Source: Methylococcales bacterium (lineage in GTDB: Bacteria; Pseudomonadota; Gammaproteobacteria; Methylococcales; Methylomonadaceae). Taken from it: DNA of 64,000 nucleotides. Numbering within the stretch: the stretch's first letter is position 1; each line of letters opens with the position of its first letter. Below the pieces are notes generated by a model. The model had not been told where the DNA came from, did not search any database, and worked only from the letters and a program-made list of their open reading frames with translations. This document shows, piece after piece, positions 28,341 through 36,467 of this stretch. The stretch is from assembly GCA_028712795.1 (NCBI GenBank), contig JAQTPT010000001.1, forward strand, positions 186,001 through 250,000, read 5' to 3'. A program made the position numbers and the translations under genes.

Positions 28341-28752
28341 TTGCCCTGTTGACCAGCTTTAAAGTGGTTAACTTAACTTCCCTGTTATTGTCATTATCAT
28401 CACCCCAGTTAACGATAACCCTAATTTTAAAGAGTGCTGTCTTTATAGTTGTAGTATCAACATTTTCTGGATTAAACATGAACGGGCTGACCTCAACCAG
28501 CCAATGATATTTTTCATTTTCCAGCCCTGAATCCTGACCTGGTTGCAATGTCGTTTCCACGCTTGTTTTAGCCAATAAGCCTTCAGCAATTTGAACTGCC
28601 GCCGTATAGTCTTCTGCAACAATAGCCGTGTTTACACCTGCGGAAAATATCTTTAGCAAGATACCCAGCGAAATTGCAAGGATTGAAAATGCAATCAGGA
28701 TTTCCAGCAAGGAAAACCCCTTTTGCTTATTTAACAGCGCTGGTGTCTTCAA
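28327..28752 (-). CDS. gspI: Type II secretion minor pseudopilin GspI
   Basis: A 141-residue pseudopilin with the signal KQKGFSLLEILIAFSILAIS (cleavage after Gly, Glu at +5) and VQIAEGLLAKT in the core helix, as in GspI. The only in-frame start I see is a TTG inside the end of gspH, giving an 11-residue leader and a 26-base overlap, so translation is presumably coupled. GspI nucleates pseudopilus assembly with GspJ and GspK. Confidence 0.88.
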   Translation of the reverse strand: MKTPALLNKQKGFSLLEILIAFSILAISLGILLKIFSAGVNTAIVAEDYTAAVQIAEGLLAKTSVETTLQPGQDSGLENEKYHWLVEVSPFMFNPENVDTTTIKTALFKIRVIVNWGDDNDNNREVKLTTLKLVNRANENN

Positions 28753-29251
28753 GTTCTATTTGACCGGTTAACCAGTTGATATCGATTTGCCAGGCTGCTT
28801 TGTTCCGCTCCAAAGTGACTCTGCCGCCCGTTGCGGAGCCGTCGGCAAAAAAACGGATACTCCCCAAACCTTTGCTGATTATCTCGCTTTGCGCGGTGAC
28901 TACTGTTAGGCCAATTGTTTTGGGAATATGATAAACCTTGTCTCTGCCGCTTAAACTGTAGGTGTTTCCGGAAAGATCAAAGGTAACGACCATTTCTTGA
29001 TGAGACATCAAAGCCTGTCCCCTGGCAAAGCGAAGAGCCGAAACAATGTCTCTGGCTGCGACTTTAAGCTCTGCGGAATCATTTCCGGAAGAAAGGTTAA
29101 TGCCAATTACGGAAAAGCCTAAAACGACAATAAATAACACAACGGTTAGTTCAAGCAGAGTAAAGCCTTTATTCAGTTGCAGGATACCCGGCACAAGGCG
29201 CAAGTTTTCAGTTCTTTGAACCTTGAGCCTTGAACCTTGAACCTTGTCCAT
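28727..29251 (-). CDS. gspH: Type II secretion minor pseudopilin GspH
   Basis: The pilin signal LNKGFTLLELTVVLFIVVLG (Glu at +5) is followed by a GspH domain with ARDIVSALRFARGQAL and a beta-rich end. I chose the ATG at 29251, which shares its A with the gspG stop (TAATG); a TTG nine bases upstream is unlikely. The leader is unusually long (about 27 residues) and its first codons are a short DNA repeat (GTTCAAGG-type units, 29217-29247), suggesting a repeat was placed at the gene start. Confidence 0.88.
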   Translation of the reverse strand: MDKVQGSRLKVQRTENLRLVPGILQLNKGFTLLELTVVLFIVVLGFSVIGINLSSGNDSAELKVAARDIVSALRFARGQALMSHQEMVVTFDLSGNTYSLSGRDKVYHIPKTIGLTVVTAQSEIISKGLGSIRFFADGSATGGRVTLERNKAAWQIDINWLTGQIELEDTSAVK

Positions 29252-29679
29252 TACTCCCAACTGACAATATCCTGATCTTCGCCTGTACCACCTTCTTTAG
29301 CGTCAGCGCCCAAGGAAGATATGTCAAACTTTCCGTGTTCGCCGGGGGACACATAATGGTATTCATTCTGCCATGGATCCAGTGGTATTTTGGCTTTGCT
29401 TAGATAAGGGCCGTTCCAGTGCTTTGCATTGTCCGGCGCTTCAATTAATGCCTGCAAACCTTGCTCGGTAGTCGGATAACTTCCTACATCCAGTTTATAC
29501 ATATCCAGCGTAGCCGACAGATCTTCAATTTGTACCTTTGCCGCTTTGGTTTTGGATTCGCCCATGTGCTTCATGACCTGCGGGCCGACAATCCCAGCCA
29601 GCATGGCAATAATGCCCAACACAACCAATAACTCAAGTAAGGTGAAGCCAGCTTGCTTATCATTTTTAATTTGTTTCAT
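29251..29679 (-). CDS. gspG: Type II secretion major pseudopilin GspG
   Basis: GspG is the main subunit of the pseudopilus. It has the prepilin motif KQAGFTLLELLVVLGIIAML, the core MLAGIVGPQVMKHMG, the YPTTEQGLQALIEAP block, PLDPWQNEYHY, and a C-terminal calcium-site region (ISSLGADAKEGGTGEDQDI). Two starts are possible; the ATG at 29679 has GGA at proper spacing, while the one at 29691 lies 5 bases after gspF with no clear site. Size is standard. Confidence 0.95.
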   Translation of the reverse strand: MKQIKNDKQAGFTLLELLVVLGIIAMLAGIVGPQVMKHMGESKTKAAKVQIEDLSATLDMYKLDVGSYPTTEQGLQALIEAPDNAKHWNGPYLSKAKIPLDPWQNEYHYVSPGEHGKFDISSLGADAKEGGTGEDQDIVSWE

Positions 29680-29696
29680 TGTTAGTTCCATTTTCG

Positions 29697-30941
29697 TTAA
29701 AAAGCCAAATCATTAACACTTAAGATAGCCAGTAATATCGACACGATGATACCGGCTATCATCAACCCCAAGGTAATTATTAATGCGGGTTCAAGAACAG
29801 CCAGGAGTCTTTGTATAGCCACTCTAAGCTGTTTATCATAAATGCCCGCTACGCGCAGCAGCATCTCTTCCAGGCGCCCCGTTTCTTCGCCCATTTTAAT
29901 CATTTGCACAGCCATTTTAGGGAACAAAGCATTTTGCAGTAAAGCATCCGATAAATGTTTACCTTGTTTTAACTGGTCTTCCGCATCCTGAATGGCGGTT
30001 GCCAAAACCAGATTGTCGACAGTTTCGCGCACAATGACCAAAGCAGACAGTATTGAAACACCATTGCCCAATAAAGTTCCCAGGGTACGGGTAATATTGG
30101 CTGTTTCTTTATTGGTGATAATAGTCCCTGCCAAGGGCAATCTTAGAAAACGGCCATCCCACACTTTCTTTTTTATCGGGTCGGCTAGCTGAAATTTCAT
30201 ATAGCTGGTAATAGAAAAAATAACCGTCAGCAGCGCCCACCAATAGCTTTGCAACCAGTTCGCCAGACCCACCACAACTTGGGTAGATATGGGCAAAGCC
30301 TTGCCTGCGCTTTCAAACATTTCAGTAAATTGCGGCACGACAAAAGTCAACATAATAAACAGCGACGCCAGCGACATGACCAATAATATGATAGGATAAA
30401 TTAATGCTGTGCTAACGGTGTCCTTTAACTCTTGGGTGCGATCCAGATATTCGGATAATCGTGTCAACACCTCGCCCAAGCTTCCGCCCGCCTCACCAGC
30501 ACGAATCATATTCAGATAAAACTTGGTAAAAATTCCACGTCGTTTTATATCCCTATCTGCTGATTTACGCCTTTCCAAAGCATCGGCCAATGAAGAGCCG
30601 CCTTTCACTTTTTCAAGAACCCGAGTGATCAGCTTAGTCAACGGTTGATTGTCTTCTGCCAAGTCCATTAATACAAATAACGACTTATCCAGGGGCAAAC
30701 CGGATTCCAGCAAAACGGCCAATTGCCCCGTGAAGAAAGTGAGATCTTTTTGTGATAGTTTGGAGTGTTTCGCACTGAAAAGCTTGCCGATAGACGATCC
30801 TCTATTGGCCGGTTTTACATGGATGGGGATATACCCTTCCGACTGCAATTGTGTAATCAGGAGTTGTTCGTTAAGGGCGTCTTTTATGCCTTCTTCCGTT
30901 TCGCCCTGGCTATTAACTGCTTTATAGCTAAATAATGGCAT
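29697..30941 (-). CDS. gspF: Type II secretion inner-membrane platform protein GspF
   Basis: GspF is the polytopic core of the inner-membrane platform. From the ATG at 30941 the product begins MPLFSYKAVNSQGETEEG, the standard GspF N-terminus, and shows two GspF domains (FTGQLAVLLESGLPLD and TRTLGTLLGNGVSILSAL) and three membrane helices (IILLVMSLASLFIMLTFVVP, a central one near residue 220 and a C-terminal one, IITLGLMIAGIIVSILLAIL). The ATG is one base from the gspE stop; the longer frame from 30989 would run inside gspE. Confidence 0.95.
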   Translation of the reverse strand: MPLFSYKAVNSQGETEEGIKDALNEQLLITQLQSEGYIPIHVKPANRGSSIGKLFSAKHSKLSQKDLTFFTGQLAVLLESGLPLDKSLFVLMDLAEDNQPLTKLITRVLEKVKGGSSLADALERRKSADRDIKRRGIFTKFYLNMIRAGEAGGSLGEVLTRLSEYLDRTQELKDTVSTALIYPIILLVMSLASLFIMLTFVVPQFTEMFESAGKALPISTQVVVGLANWLQSYWWALLTVIFSITSYMKFQLADPIKKKVWDGRFLRLPLAGTIITNKETANITRTLGTLLGNGVSILSALVIVRETVDNLVLATAIQDAEDQLKQGKHLSDALLQNALFPKMAVQMIKMGEETGRLEEMLLRVAGIYDKQLRVAIQRLLAVLEPALIITLGLMIAGIIVSILLAILSVNDLAF

Positions 30942-30942
30942 C

Positions 30943-32631
30943 TTACGTTTCCGACGTGACCCGCATGACTTCTTCCAGGGTCGTAACACCTTGCGTCACC
31001 TTAACCAAGCCATTTTCATAAAGCGTTTGCATGCCTTCGGCAATGGCCAGCTTTTGAATGGCTCCGGCTTCTTCGTGCGCCATAATTAACTTGCGCAAAG
31101 GGTCGGTCATTGGTAAAAATTCAATAATAGCAAGCCGGCCACGGTAACCGGTACCGGCGCACGCAGGGCAGCCGATTGGTTTATACAAAATGATATCGCC
31201 GTCAGGTGCAAATCGTTGCAGACGCAGCTCTTTAACAATCTCGGGTGCGGCTACAGTGCCTTGTTTACAAGCCGGGCATAATTTCCTGACCAGGCGTTGC
31301 GCTAATATGCCAAGGATGGTGGAAGTAAGAAGATATTCCTCCAGGCCCATATCAAGCAAACGCGTTATACCGCCCGCCGCATCATTGGTATGAAGCGTTG
31401 ACAATACCAAATGTCCGGTCAGTGCCGATTGCACGGCAATTCTTGCTGTTTCCAGGTCACGCATTTCCCCAATCATAATAACATCAGGGTCTTGCCGAAC
31501 AATAGACCGTAAGGCCGATGCAAACGTTAAACCTATTTGCGGTTTTGCCTGAATTTGGTTAACCCCTTCCATTTGGTATTCTACCGGATCCTCAACGGTA
31601 ATTATTTTTCGTTCCGAGGTATTTAGCTGTTTTAATGCGGCGTACATAGTCGTTGACTTGCCGCTACCGGTAGGCCCTGTAATGAGAATAATGCCGTGCG
31701 GCTGCGATAACACATCGATAAACTGCTGAAGATGCCGTCCGGCAAAACCCAATGCGGCAAAATCCAGCACCGTATTTTCCTTATCCAGCAAGCGGATAAC
31801 TACACTTTCGCCGTACATGGTCGGTATAGTCGAAACCCGTAAATCCAGCTCTTTTCCCAACATTTGTATTTTGATCCGGCCATCCTGAGGCAATCGCCGT
31901 TCGGCAATATTCAGTTTAGCCATAATCTTGATGCGTGAAATCACTGCTGCCGTTGACTTTACGTTGGGGGCGACAATCTCGTGCAAAACCCCGTCCACGC
32001 GTAGCCTTACTTTTAAGGATTGTTCGAAAGGTTCTATATGAATATCCGATGCCCTTGTTTCAATCGCCCGCTGCATAATCAAATTGACCATTTTTATAAC
32101 AGGCGCTTCACTGGCCAAATCTTTCAAATGCTCTAAATCCTCTTCGCCCAAATCATCAACAGCCATGTCATCAATCACCTTATCCATTTTTGAGCGGTCT
32201 TCCCCGTACTGTACATCCAGTGCGGCATCAATTTCTGAAAGTAAACCCACTTTGGTAATAATGGGCTTTCCGGTCGCCAATCTAAGTGCGTCAATAGTAA
32301 ACCGGTCATCGGGATCCATCATCGCTACGGTAACGTTGTCTTCAGTATTATTTAAACCAATGACATGATAGTTCTTTAAAAAACGCAAAGACACCGTTTC
32401 CGGCAACTGTGTTTCCAGCGGGTAATCCTCCGGTGTCACTTTCTCAAACTGGCCCGATTCGACAAACGCATCAGCTACATCCGCTTCGGAACATAAACCC
32501 AGTTTGACCAGTAACTGGGGCAAGCCATCGGCCACTGAGGTTTTTTTAACCCGCTCAACTTTTTTCAATTCCGATGCTGATAGTTTATTCCTAGTTTGTA
32601 ATGTTGCTAGCAAAGACTGATAGGTCATCAT
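30943..32631 (-). CDS. gspE: Type II secretion ATPase GspE
   Basis: GspE is the cytoplasmic hexameric ATPase that drives pseudopilus assembly. It has an N1/MshEN domain, then the catalytic core with Walker A GPTGSGKSTT (about residues 319-328), the Asp box (ITVEDPVEYQMEGVNQIQ), Walker B (DVIMIGEMRD), the His box (STLHTNDAAGGITRLLDMG) and a tetracysteine zinc site formed by LCPAC and GCPAC (about 452 and 488). The longest frame begins with a GTG at 32640, but the ATG at 32631 has GTGGA a few bases upstream and is preferred. It is the first gene of the minus-strand gsp operon. Confidence 0.95.
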   Translation of the reverse strand: MMTYQSLLATLQTRNKLSASELKKVERVKKTSVADGLPQLLVKLGLCSEADVADAFVESGQFEKVTPEDYPLETQLPETVSLRFLKNYHVIGLNNTEDNVTVAMMDPDDRFTIDALRLATGKPIITKVGLLSEIDAALDVQYGEDRSKMDKVIDDMAVDDLGEEDLEHLKDLASEAPVIKMVNLIMQRAIETRASDIHIEPFEQSLKVRLRVDGVLHEIVAPNVKSTAAVISRIKIMAKLNIAERRLPQDGRIKIQMLGKELDLRVSTIPTMYGESVVIRLLDKENTVLDFAALGFAGRHLQQFIDVLSQPHGIILITGPTGSGKSTTMYAALKQLNTSERKIITVEDPVEYQMEGVNQIQAKPQIGLTFASALRSIVRQDPDVIMIGEMRDLETARIAVQSALTGHLVLSTLHTNDAAGGITRLLDMGLEEYLLTSTILGILAQRLVRKLCPACKQGTVAAPEIVKELRLQRFAPDGDIILYKPIGCPACAGTGYRGRLAIIEFLPMTDPLRKLIMAHEEAGAIQKLAIAEGMQTLYENGLVKVTQGVTTLEEVMRVTSET

Positions 32632-33046
32632 TATGTCCACTGATTAAATACTTTCATTTTAGCAGAGAGTTACTATTAATGGACGGGAAAAGTAGAATTG
32701 ATAATTTAATGAGTTAGCTAAGGAACGTGCATAAAATAACTTATGCAACTTCTGAAATTGCCGCTTCAGGAAAGGCAACATAATTCCATTGCCCCAGATG
32801 CTTATCAAACAATTCGCATGGATTCTTTAAAGCCATCCACTATAAAAAGCGTAGGGCGGATGCCGACAGGCGATCCGCCAATCAAACGACAGTGCATATA
32901 CCAGCGCAGAAACCATCGCACCGATAACGGCGAAATCATGCGGCGAGGTGGTCATCCCCTCTCATGCCCGTGGCAGAATCAGTGACCGGTTAAGGGTTCT
33001 TCATCATCCGGCGGAACGCCTGTCGGCTTCCGCCTTACGCGGGTTG
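32632..33046. repeat. Gene-free spacer with an inverted pair of palindromic repeats
   Basis: No gene is visible upstream of gspE. Bases 32850-32879 (GTAGGGCGGA...ATCCGCC) and 33010-33040 are inverted copies of one ~30-base unit; each copy is itself a hairpin with arms GGCGGA and TCCGCC around the core GCCGACAGGCG. They enclose ~130 bases with no conserved coding content. The gsp promoter must lie near 32640-32740, but I see no convincing box. Confidence 0.65.
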
Positions 33047-33640
33047 TTAGCTGCTTCGTATGACATTAGCCAAATGCTCATTAACGGGATTGGATGGCAT
33101 GCCTTGAGTGTGTTTGGCGAATGACTTAATTGTTGGTTGCCAAGAAATCACGTGCGAACTTTCATGGTCATAGTAGAATTGCTGAGGCCATGCTTTAGCT
33201 ATAAATCGTTCTTTAAATAAATTAAGTCTCTCATCGTAGCCACCCCAACCATACCAAACAATAGGGACACCATCATTTTCAGTGCTGCAAATTGGTAACT
33301 CTTTATAGCTGGCCGCTTTTTGACACGCTGAATTCAAATCAGGGTCGCAGATGTAAAATAGATTCCAGACACGAACAAATGAATTTGACGGGATTTCTTT
33401 TTTTGCCAGGTTATACCCATCAATAAAACGATTTCTCACTGTGGGCAACATTTTGTCACCGTTTAACTCAAGTGGAACCAATTCATTTAGTTTATTGGGG
33501 ATCGCTGAGCCAGGGTTTTTCCCTATTATTGCTCCGACACAAACACTACTATTTTCTGGCTCATAGCCGTTTAGATAGATTCTTGTGTCGAATCTAAACA
33601 GCACTCCATCGATCTCTTCAAATCTTGCGAAATATCCCAT
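33047..33640 (-). CDS. Hypothetical protein, possibly DUF1643-related
   Basis: The 197-residue soluble protein has VGAIIGKNPGSAIP near residue 36, FVRVWNLFYICDP near 108 and VPIVWYGWGG near 144. The order 'NP-S-A', 'NLF' and a late 'W-G-G' strand recalls DUF1643, a family of unknown function, but the match is by eye and weak. It has no signal peptide and no operon partners; lower G+C than the neighbouring gsp genes and repeat-bearing flanks suggest an acquired gene. The heptamers AGCTAAC and GTTAGCT lie just outside its two ends. Confidence 0.5.
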   Translation of the reverse strand: MGYFARFEEIDGVLFRFDTRIYLNGYEPENSSVCVGAIIGKNPGSAIPNKLNELVPLELNGDKMLPTVRNRFIDGYNLAKKEIPSNSFVRVWNLFYICDPDLNSACQKAASYKELPICSTENDGVPIVWYGWGGYDERLNLFKERFIAKAWPQQFYYDHESSHVISWQPTIKSFAKHTQGMPSNPVNEHLANVIRSS

Positions 33641-33933
33641 TGTTCTCTCTGACAGCTAACGTTTTCGGGCTAAGCACCGCTTCTCTGTAAACTTCAAAGT
33701 TTCACAGTCTTTCGGCTATCTTAGCCTTTTAAAAAAATCATCAAAAACTAATAGCATTTTTTGCGGAGGTTGGCAAATTTTTGTTTAGAATCAACACGAT
33801 TGCCCAATCGTGGGGCTTAACTATAAGTAGACACCTAATTAGGTGCATAATAATTTCTAATCACCGGTATATAACGTCAAACCAGCAATATGTTGGTATG
33901 GATGTTATACGGTTTTTCTTATTGATAACAACC
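33641..33933. other. A+T-rich spacer without a recognisable gene
   Basis: The sequence between the DUF1643-like gene and the small minus-strand frame contains a short hairpin (GGCTA...TAGCC near 33714) and long A+T stretches. An open frame on the plus strand (33781-34074) has unremarkable composition and no ribosome-binding site, so I do not call it a gene. Confidence 0.35.
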
Positions 33934-34125
33934 TTATTTATGCAAAATAAAAATACACCGCCAAAACCTCTTGATCAGTCCGCCCGTATCCGCGTCAAAC
34001 TCTATAGCATTCGCTCCGAAAGGCAATATGTGCAGAATACCGGAAGAAGCGCGCAGCGTACCCTGAACCACTAACCCAATCAAAAAAATCGCAACAGTAA
34101 CCATGCCGGATAGGATCTTTGACAT
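33934..34125 (-). CDS. Possible small membrane or exported protein
   Basis: A 63-codon frame beginning MSKILSGMVTVAIFLIGLVV, whose first 20 residues resemble a signal peptide or membrane helix, followed by a polar tail ending RCIFILHK. A slightly longer start (34137) is possible. It diverges from nth with about 40 bases between the starts. There is no recognisable homologue and no clear ribosome-binding site, so it may be chance. Confidence 0.3.
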   Translation of the reverse strand: MSKILSGMVTVAIFLIGLVVQGTLRASSGILHILPFGANAIEFDADTGGLIKRFWRCIFILHK

Positions 34126-34166
34126 AATAACCGTCACAGACCAATGCCATTACTTCAAAACCCATC

Positions 34167-34799
34167 ATGAATCAAAAAAAACGCCAAGCCATTTTTGACC
34201 GGCTGGCTATAGCGATACCTGAACCTGCGACCGAGCTCAACTATAGCACTCCCTTCGAATTGCTGATTGCAGTAGTCCTGTCTGCACAAGCGACCGACAG
34301 AGGGGTCAATAAAGCGACTACGCGGTTATTCGCCGTGGCCAATACTCCCAAGGCTATTTTGGCATTGGGTCTGGCGGGTTTGAAGGACTACATCAAGACG
34401 ATCGGATTATATAACGCCAAGAGTGAAAATATTATCAAGCTTTGCCGGCAGCTTTTGGAACAACACGCAGGTGAAGTGCCAAAAACCCGTGAAGAATTGG
34501 AAGCCTTGCCGGGAGTGGGCAGAAAAACAGCCAATGTCATTCTTAATACGGCTTTTGGTCATCCTACCATTGCCGTGGATACCCATATATTCAGGGTTTC
34601 TAACCGGACCGGCATAGCACCGGGGAAAAATGTTCTGGAAGTGGAGCGTAAGTTGGATAAATGGGTGCCCAAACAACATAAAAAAGACGCTCACCATTTA
34701 CTAATCTTGCATGGCCGATATACTTGCATAGCCAGGAAACCAAGATGTCAGAGTTGCATTATTGAGGACTTATGTGAGTTTAATCAGAAAACAAGCTAA
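34167..34799 (+). CDS. nth: Endonuclease III
   Basis: Nth is a base-excision glycosylase/AP lyase removing oxidised pyrimidines. The 210-residue product matches E. coli numbering closely: helix-hairpin-helix LPGVGRKTANVIL with catalytic Lys 120, the catalytic Asp 138 in TIAVDTHIFRV, and an iron-sulfur cluster of Cys 187, 194, 197 and 203 (spacing C-x6-C-x2-C-x5-C). No sequence is missing. It is followed by a spacer carrying a dispersed repeat and the bufferin operon. Confidence 0.97.
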   Translation: MNQKKRQAIFDRLAIAIPEPATELNYSTPFELLIAVVLSAQATDRGVNKATTRLFAVANTPKAILALGLAGLKDYIKTIGLYNAKSENIIKLCRQLLEQHAGEVPKTREELEALPGVGRKTANVILNTAFGHPTIAVDTHIFRVSNRTGIAPGKNVLEVERKLDKWVPKQHKKDAHHLLILHGRYTCIARKPRCQSCIIEDLCEFNQKTS

Positions 34800-34861
34800 A
34801 TGTTTAAGGCGGGAACATTCATCACATAGCGGCATGCTTTGTGTCTGACTATGCATAAACC

Positions 34862-34895
34862 CGCATTCCGGAGCTTTAGCCGGTGCTCCCGAACT
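34862..34895. repeat. Dispersed intergenic repeat (copy B)
   Basis: CGCATTCCGG followed by CTTTAGCCGGTGCT repeats the blocks seen near 19172-19217, here without the extra CATTCAGCCGGTGG insert. It lies in the spacer between nth and the bufferin operon. Confidence 0.6.
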
Positions 34896-34986
34896 CTTCA
34901 ACCTCTATATCGTCTTCAGTGACTTGCTGTTTCTGGATAAGAGGATATTCATTCTTTAATTTACTGGTCTTTGGTATGATAGGGTT

Positions 34987-35011
34987 ATTCGATGAATCGT
35001 ACCTATCGAAT
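34987..35011 (+). promoter_or_regulatory. Inverted repeat upstream of bufA, possible operator
   Basis: ATTCGAT (34987-34993) and ATCGAAT (35005-35011) are perfect inverse copies 11 bases apart. They lie just after a TATGAT -10-like box (34975-34980) and 26 bases before the bufA start, a position suited to a repressor or activator. Whether it is bound, and by what, is unknown. Confidence 0.4.
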
Positions 35012-35037
35012 ATTTATAATAATATCTGGGAGTCAAA

Positions 35038-35514
35038 ATGAAAAAAATCAATAAAACGCCTTTAGCTGCTGCTATGGGCGCCGCTTTAATTTCAACGTTT
35101 GCTGCAACGGCGGCTAATGCAGAAGCCAATCCGTTCGGCATGACAGAACTGTCAACCGGTTATATGCAGGTCGCTGAAGCCGATGCAGCCAAAAAAACAG
35201 GAGAAATGGCCTGTGGCGCAGCCATGGGCGGAATGGCCAAGCCTAAAACTCCTGAAGGTGCGTGTGCAGGTAGTAAAAAACCAGCGGCTGCGGCAGCAAC
35301 TGGCAAAAAAGCTACCGAAGGATCATGCGGCGAAATGATGAAAGATGGCAAAATGAAACCAGGCCTGGAAGCCTCTTGTGGTGCCATGATGAAAGGCAAA
35401 GAAGGCGCTTGCGGCGAAATGATGAAAGGTGAATCAATGAAAGGCAAAGAAGGCGCTTGCGGCGAAGGCAAGAAGCCGGCAACGGCGGCACCTGCTCCAG
35501 CTCCAGCAAAATAA
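35038..35514 (+). CDS. Bufferin-type RiPP precursor (BufA2/HvfA-like)
   Basis: The 158-residue protein has a long Sec signal peptide (about residues 1-28, ending near ATAANAEA) and a low-complexity Lys/Gly/Ala/Met body with six cysteines at 59, 76, 97, 114, 125 and 141. Most sit in EGACGE or EGSCGE units, close to the EGKCG motif of HvfA/BufA2 precursors, in which a DUF692 MNIO enzyme converts Cys residues to copper-binding heterocycles. The DUF692 and DUF2063 genes follow directly, so the precursor assignment is strong. GGGAG lies at proper spacing before the ATG. The tail is Ala/Pro-rich. Predicted role: periplasmic sequestration of copper or another thiophilic metal. Confidence 0.88.
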   Translation: MKKINKTPLAAAMGAALISTFAATAANAEANPFGMTELSTGYMQVAEADAAKKTGEMACGAAMGGMAKPKTPEGACAGSKKPAAAAATGKKATEGSCGEMMKDGKMKPGLEASCGAMMKGKEGACGEMMKGESMKGKEGACGEGKKPATAAPAPAPAK

Positions 35515-35559
35515 GAGTTAAATCGGGTATTGCTTATGCCCGCATTAGCCATTTCAATA

Positions 35560-35585
35560 GGGAAGGCATGAAATCATGCCTTCCC
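35560..35585 (+). terminator. Hairpin between the bufferin precursor and its modifying enzyme
   Basis: GGGAAGGCATG pairs with CATGCCTTCCC across an AAAT loop: 11 uninterrupted base pairs. No T-run follows, so it is unlikely to be a full terminator; a role in mRNA stabilisation or attenuation, giving more precursor than enzyme, is more plausible. It is 30 bases before the DUF692 start. Confidence 0.6.
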
Positions 35586-35615
35586 CTTCCTGTCAAATCA
35601 CTCACAGGTGTTCTT

Positions 35616-36467
35616 ATGGACACGACACAACATCTCGTTTACGGTGCCGGTTTGGGTCTGCGGCGGCCTTTTTTAAGTCAGATTGTTGAAACGCCTCCGA
35701 GAGAGGTCGGTTTTTACGAAGTTGCACCCGAAAACTGGATTACCATCGGCGGTAAATTAGGGAAACAGTTTCGCGCAATGACTGAACGTTTTGATTTTGT
35801 TTGTCATGGTTTATCGTTGTCGATAGGCAGCACAGATCCGCTGGATGAAAAATTCGTCCGTGATGTCAAAAGGTTCATGGCTGAACATCAAATGAAATTT
35901 TACAGCGAACACTTGAGTTATTGCAGTAAAGATGGGCATTTGTATGATCTGATGCCGATCCCGTTTACCTCGGAAGCGGTTTCGCATGTTGCCGCACGTA
36001 TCAAACGCGTGCAGGATATTCTTGAGCAAAAAATTGCTATCGAAAATGTGTCGTATTATGCCGCTCCAGGTCAGGAAATGGCCGAAATAGAGTTTTTCAA
36101 TGCGGTTATTGAAGAAGCCGACTGCGATGTATTGATCGACATTAATAATATTTACGTCAACAGCGTAAATCACAATTATGATGCCGAGGCTTTTTTAAAG
36201 GCCATGCCCGCGCACCGTATTGCTTACGCCCATATTGCCGGGCACGCCATGGAAGCAGAAGATTTTCTGGTCGATACGCACGGCGCCGGGATTGTTGACC
36301 CCGTATGGAAATTGCTGGGCAAAGCCTACGAGCTTTATGGCGTGTTTCCAACCCTGTTGGAACGCGACTTTAATATCCCTGCCATGCCCGAATTGTTAAG
36401 AGAAGTTGATGCCATCAGAACGATGCAGCACGCCTGGGGAATGCAGCATGAAAAACAGACTGCTTAA
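35616..36467 (+). CDS. DUF692 multinuclear non-haem iron oxidase (MNIO), bufferin-modifying enzyme
   Basis: This 283-residue TIM-barrel enzyme belongs to the MbnB/BufB/HvfB group that oxidises precursor cysteines. Likely metal ligands are visible in order: His 64 (CHGLSLSIG), Glu 98/His 99 (YSEHLSY), Glu 143/Asn 144 (IENVSYY), Asp 175 and Asn 177/178 (DINNIYVN), His 206 and His 210 (HIAGH), Asp 220/His 222 (DTHGAG) and Glu 249. The start at 35616 has AGGTG at suitable spacing and gives the family N-terminus (VYGAGLGLRRPFL); the frame extends upstream to 35457 but would run through the hairpin. It overlaps the DUF2063 gene by 20 bases. Confidence 0.92.
   Translation: MDTTQHLVYGAGLGLRRPFLSQIVETPPREVGFYEVAPENWITIGGKLGKQFRAMTERFDFVCHGLSLSIGSTDPLDEKFVRDVKRFMAEHQMKFYSEHLSYCSKDGHLYDLMPIPFTSEAVSHVAARIKRVQDILEQKIAIENVSYYAAPGQEMAEIEFFNAVIEEADCDVLIDINNIYVNSVNHNYDAEAFLKAMPAHRIAYAHIAGHAMEAEDFLVDTHGAGIVDPVWKLLGKAYELYGVFPTLLERDFNIPAMPELLREVDAIRTMQHAWGMQHEKQTA

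Noticed and set aside
32743..32985. 80-codon plus-strand open frame upstream of gspE
   Set aside because: It runs through one of the palindromic repeats and has no motif; better explained as repeat sequence.
33047..33660. Integron gene cassette around the DUF1643-like gene (AGCTAAC and GTTAGCT heptamers at its two ends)
   Set aside because: The heptamers are inverse copies, but neither end shows a complete attC fold with both core sites at the usual spacing, and no integrase is present. The palindromes at 33010-33040 fit an ordinary dispersed repeat better.
33781..34074. 97-codon plus-strand open frame opposite the small membrane-protein frame
   Set aside because: Composition and lack of a ribosome-binding site argue against coding; the opposite strand has a more protein-like start.
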